Below, one piece after another: positions 61,546-64,000 of a stretch of 64,000 bases of DNA (positions are counted from its first letter, which is position 1; every line of letters begins with the position of its first letter). The DNA comes from Silanimonas sp. (GTDB lineage Bacteria; Pseudomonadota; Gammaproteobacteria; Xanthomonadales; Xanthomonadaceae). The notes beneath the pieces were generated by a model. The model made no database searches, was not told the DNA's origin, and saw only the letters and a program-made list of their open reading frames with translations. The position numbers were made by a program, and so were the translations under genes. The stretch is from contig NZ_JAPZSC010000006.1 in assembly GCF_027531545.1 (NCBI RefSeq), positions 496,001 to 560,000 of the forward strand, read 5' to 3'.

Positions 61546-64000
61546 TCAGGGCTGGCAGCCCTGCGTGCGCTGCTGGCTGTCCAGCATGCTCAGCGTGTCG
61601 GTGGCATTCCACGTACCCGGCACGCCGTTCGCGAACGCCGCACTCACCGTGATGCCCGTCAGACGGCCACCGCCGATCGTCCGCTGCAAGCTGCCCACCC
61701 GCGTCCGCGTCGGTGAACCCGTCCGCTCGCAGGTCGGGCAGAAGCCCGTCAGCTGGTCCAGCCCCAGACTCGCCGTGCCCGCCGTGCTCGGGCCGTCTTC
61801 CGCCACCAGGAACCGCGCCACACCCCTCGCGTCGTACACGAACGTCGCATAGAACTCGTACGGGCCCGGGCTCGTCAGCACCTGCGCGCTGTACCCCGTC
61901 CCGCTCCGCGCCGGGTCGAAGTAATGCTGGCTGATGTCCGCCGGCGCACCGGCGATGCTCGGGCAGCCCCGACCAAACGCACTGAACGCCTCGCTGCCCA
62001 TTTGCCCGTCCAGCGTGTAGCTGAAGGTGAAGGCATCCGCACCCGTCGGCGTGGCTGTCGCCTCGCCCACCTCCGTCAGGAAGCGGCTGCCACCCACCCA
62101 GGTGCCACGGTAGATCCCACCCCGCCAGATCCCGTTGCCACCCGGCGCCGGACCCTGCAGGTAGTACCACGTCGGCGTGCTGTCTTGCAGGTAGGTGTAC
62201 CACAGGCCCGCCCACTCGCCCCCCGCCGGGTAAAGGAACAGCCCGTGCCCGGACCGGCCGGTGTTGTAGTAGCCGCCCGGCCGAACCACCGGGGCCGTGC
62301 CAGTCACCGTCGCCCGCATCACCACCGTCGCCGACGACGCCGTCAGGTTCACCGGCGTCACGTACCAGCGGCCGGCCGCCGGATTCGCCACCGTCACGCT
62401 CTCGTTACCGCCCGGCGTGGTCCCGCTCGCCTGCGCCTGGTTCCGCGGCGGTGCCAAGGCCACGCCCGGCACCGCACTTCCCGCCACCGGCGCCGGCACG
62501 CGGGCCAGGTACACGTCCACGTTCGATGCGCTCGCGGTCGTCACCGCCAGTTGCGTCGCCCCCGCCGGAACGTCGATGAACGACTGCTCATGGCTGCCGT
62601 TTCCCGCCAGACGGAGCGTGCGGTCCTCGCCACTGACCAGAGCCAGCGCACTGCTGTCGTTCGCATTGCGCGTGAGCTTCACCGGGAACACCGCCTGCGT
62701 GGCGCCCGACAGCTGCATCTGCACGTAGCCCACGCGGGATTCGCCGTTGAGCAGCGTCGGGTCGTCCCACTGCACCCGCAGGGGGAAGGCCGCGCCGGCT
62801 GGAAGAATCCCCGGCGCCGTGGTGACCAGGCTGCTGTCGCTCGGCAGCAAAGGAACCTCGTAACGGAACAAACGACCCGTCTGCGCCGAGGCCCCGCGGT
62901 TGTGCAGCATCGCCCAGTACCGGCCCGTGCCACCGGCAGGAACGGTGATCAGCAGCTCGCAGCGCTCGCCCGACGCGCTCATCGCCGAAGTGCAGCGCAG
63001 TTCGTTCTCCGACGGCTGACCATCGCCGTTGAGGTCTTCGCCAAGGTACAGGTCGACATCCCCACCCAGACCCGAGGCCTCGGCGAACACCTGCCATGCC
63101 AGCGCCGAGCCCGAACGACCGGCCAGCGTGCCGGCCACGTGCGCCGTGCCCACGCGCCCGTTGTCCCACGGCGTCTGCGGCACCGCATCCACACCCAAAG
63201 AGAGATCACCCACCACCGGCGCCGACAGTGACGATGCCGCGAACTGCACGCCGGGCAAGGCGCGAAGGCCTGACAGCGTTACGTCGACGAAGCCGCGCTG
63301 CGCCGGCACCGTCAGGTTGATCGGCAACTGGTTGGCGAAGAAAGCCCAGACCACCTCGGCGAACTCGATATCGCGGCTCTGGATGCCCGTCGCCGGGTTC
63401 GGCGCCACCAGCACGGTGCGGCTGGGGGTGGTGTGGCCGGCACCGTTGAGGCGCCACCACTGCAAGGGCGTGGCACCGGCGTAGTCAAAGCGCTGCGCGG
63501 GGCCGCCGTCGTTGCCATCGATCTCGACCGTGGCCTGCGTCGGCACCACGCCCTGCAGGCCATTGATCTGCAGCCAACGGTCGCGCGTCGCTTCGGCCGA
63601 GATGACGCGGCCGCGGTTGCAGTTGCCTCCCAGGTTGGCGACACAGCCGCCGTTCCATGGCATCTGCAGGTCGGCATCGCCATGCAGGATCAGGATCGGC
63701 AATGCCCGGCTCGGGCCGCTGGTGCAGGCGCCGGGCTTGGGCGTGAGCGGCAGGCTGCCCGATCCCGTGGCGACGGCGCCAACGCGGTCGGCGTGGTGGA
63801 ACGCGAAGGCATGCGTCATCTGCGCGCCGTTCGACCCGCCCGTCATGAACAACCGGCGGCGGTCGAGGCCGTACTCGGTGCCGATGCGCTGCACGAGGGC
63901 GTTGAGGAAGCCGACGTCATCGGCGTTGCTGGCCACGTCGTTGTCGGCCCGGCAATCGACCCAGCCCACCTTCCCGGTGGCGTCGGCCGCCGGAAGCCCG
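61546..64000 (-). CDS. Secreted PHB-depolymerase-like esterase, 5' end missing
   Basis: The frame is open to base 64000, so the N-terminus, including any signal peptide, is outside. More than 800 residues are present. The hydrolase domain has the nucleophile elbow FMTGGSNGAQM (GxSxG), Asp in LHGDADLQMPW and His in NGAGHTTPSR, typical of the feruloyl-esterase/PHB-depolymerase type. Downstream are two PPC-like beta domains (SALAWQVFAEASGLGGDVDLYLG and PAGRWYVTPVN, in parts) and two C-terminal repeats with RSGHG/RSGTG. It likely degrades a polymer or ester outside the cell. The 149-base gap after it holds no gene I can support. Confidence 0.85.
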   Translation of the reverse strand, partial: GLPAADATGKVGWVDCRADNDVASNADDVGFLNALVQRIGTEYGLDRRRLFMTGGSNGAQMTHAFAFHHADRVGAVATGSGSLPLTPKPGACTSGPSRALPILILHGDADLQMPWNGGCVANLGGNCNRGRVISAEATRDRWLQINGLQGVVPTQATVEIDGNDGGPAQRFDYAGATPLQWWRLNGAGHTTPSRTVLVAPNPATGIQSRDIEFAEVVWAFFANQLPINLTVPAQRGFVDVTLSGLRALPGVQFAASSLSAPVVGDLSLGVDAVPQTPWDNGRVGTAHVAGTLAGRSGSALAWQVFAEASGLGGDVDLYLGEDLNGDGQPSENELRCTSAMSASGERCELLITVPAGGTGRYWAMLHNRGASAQTGRLFRYEVPLLPSDSSLVTTAPGILPAGAAFPLRVQWDDPTLLNGESRVGYVQMQLSGATQAVFPVKLTRNANDSSALALVSGEDRTLRLAGNGSHEQSFIDVPAGATQLAVTTASASNVDVYLARVPAPVAGSAVPGVALAPPRNQAQASGTTPGGNESVTVANPAAGRWYVTPVNLTASSATVVMRATVTGTAPVVRPGGYYNTGRSGHGLFLYPAGGEWAGLWYTYLQDSTPTWYYLQGPAPGGNGIWRGGIYRGTWVGGSRFLTEVGEATATPTGADAFTFSYTLDGQMGSEAFSAFGRGCPSIAGAPADISQHYFDPARSGTGYSAQVLTSPGPYEFYATFVYDARGVARFLVAEDGPSTAGTASLGLDQLTGFCPTCERTGSPTRTRVGSLQRTIGGGRLTGITVSAAFANGVPGTWNATDTLSMLDSQQRTQGCQP

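Overview
This 64 kb window is a gene-dense, GC-rich bacterial chromosome segment. No gap exceeds about 200 bases, and I saw no rRNA, tRNA, CRISPR array, transposase or integrase. Gene content and order (folC-SPOR-cvpA-purF, minCDE, DUF3011 protein, SPFH operon, sulfate operon, a ZnuD-like receptor, a fused Mrp antiporter, repeat-bearing secreted esterase) suggest a gammaproteobacterium of the Xanthomonadales/Lysobacterales. The genus cannot be fixed from this sequence. Most genes look like stable chromosomal genes with uniform composition.

Layout. 0-5 kb: 5' part of purT, a secreted propeller-like protein, a three-gene SPFH/membrane/ribbon-helix-helix operon behind a perfect dyad, a VanY-type carboxypeptidase and an AlkA-type glycosylase. 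4.6-10.3 kb: a Gld-type ABC export cluster (ATPase, permease, GldG, DUF4340 lipoprotein) and a membrane-anchored SRPBCC protein. 10.4-17.7 kb: a NarL/DesK-type two-component system, a GNAT, minCDE, an HEAGH protein, an EF-hand/DUF3011 pair, an EamA exporter and a YdcH protein. 17.8-24.3 kb: Bcr/CflA and UMF1 MFS carriers, an Atm1-type ABC exporter, a truncated MAPEG remnant and a PadR/sensor pair. 24.3-28.3 kb: methyltransferase, SrkA-like kinase, cyclophilin, a peroxiredoxin with a long Lys-Ala-Pro tail and a response regulator.

28.3-41 kb: histidine degradation genes hutU, hutF and hutI surround a complete Mrp-type Na+/H+ antiporter operon (A+B fused, C, D, E, F, G), a YbdK-type ligase and a stand-alone homoserine dehydrogenase preceded by a 32-bp dyad. 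41-46.5 kb: what looks like a zinc-homeostasis region: a MerC-family membrane protein and a ZnuD-like TonB receptor diverge from a Zur-like box, and a Fur/Zur regulator follows, translationally coupled to an AstE/AspA-family metallohydrolase. bTHX, also with a Lys/Pro/Ala tail, lies beside it.

46.5-64 kb: gltX, a cyclophilin coupled to lpxH, the sbp-cysT-cysW-cysA sulfate importer, a DUF455 protein, folC-SPOR-cvpA-purF, an aldo/keto reductase, a Gfo/Idh/MocA oxidoreductase and a secreted PHB-depolymerase-like esterase running off the right edge. The best leads for new biology are the zinc region, the dyad upstream of homoserine dehydrogenase, the SPFH/RHH operon with its operator, and the histone-H1-like tails on two unrelated proteins. 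All functions are read from sequence motifs; no database search was run.
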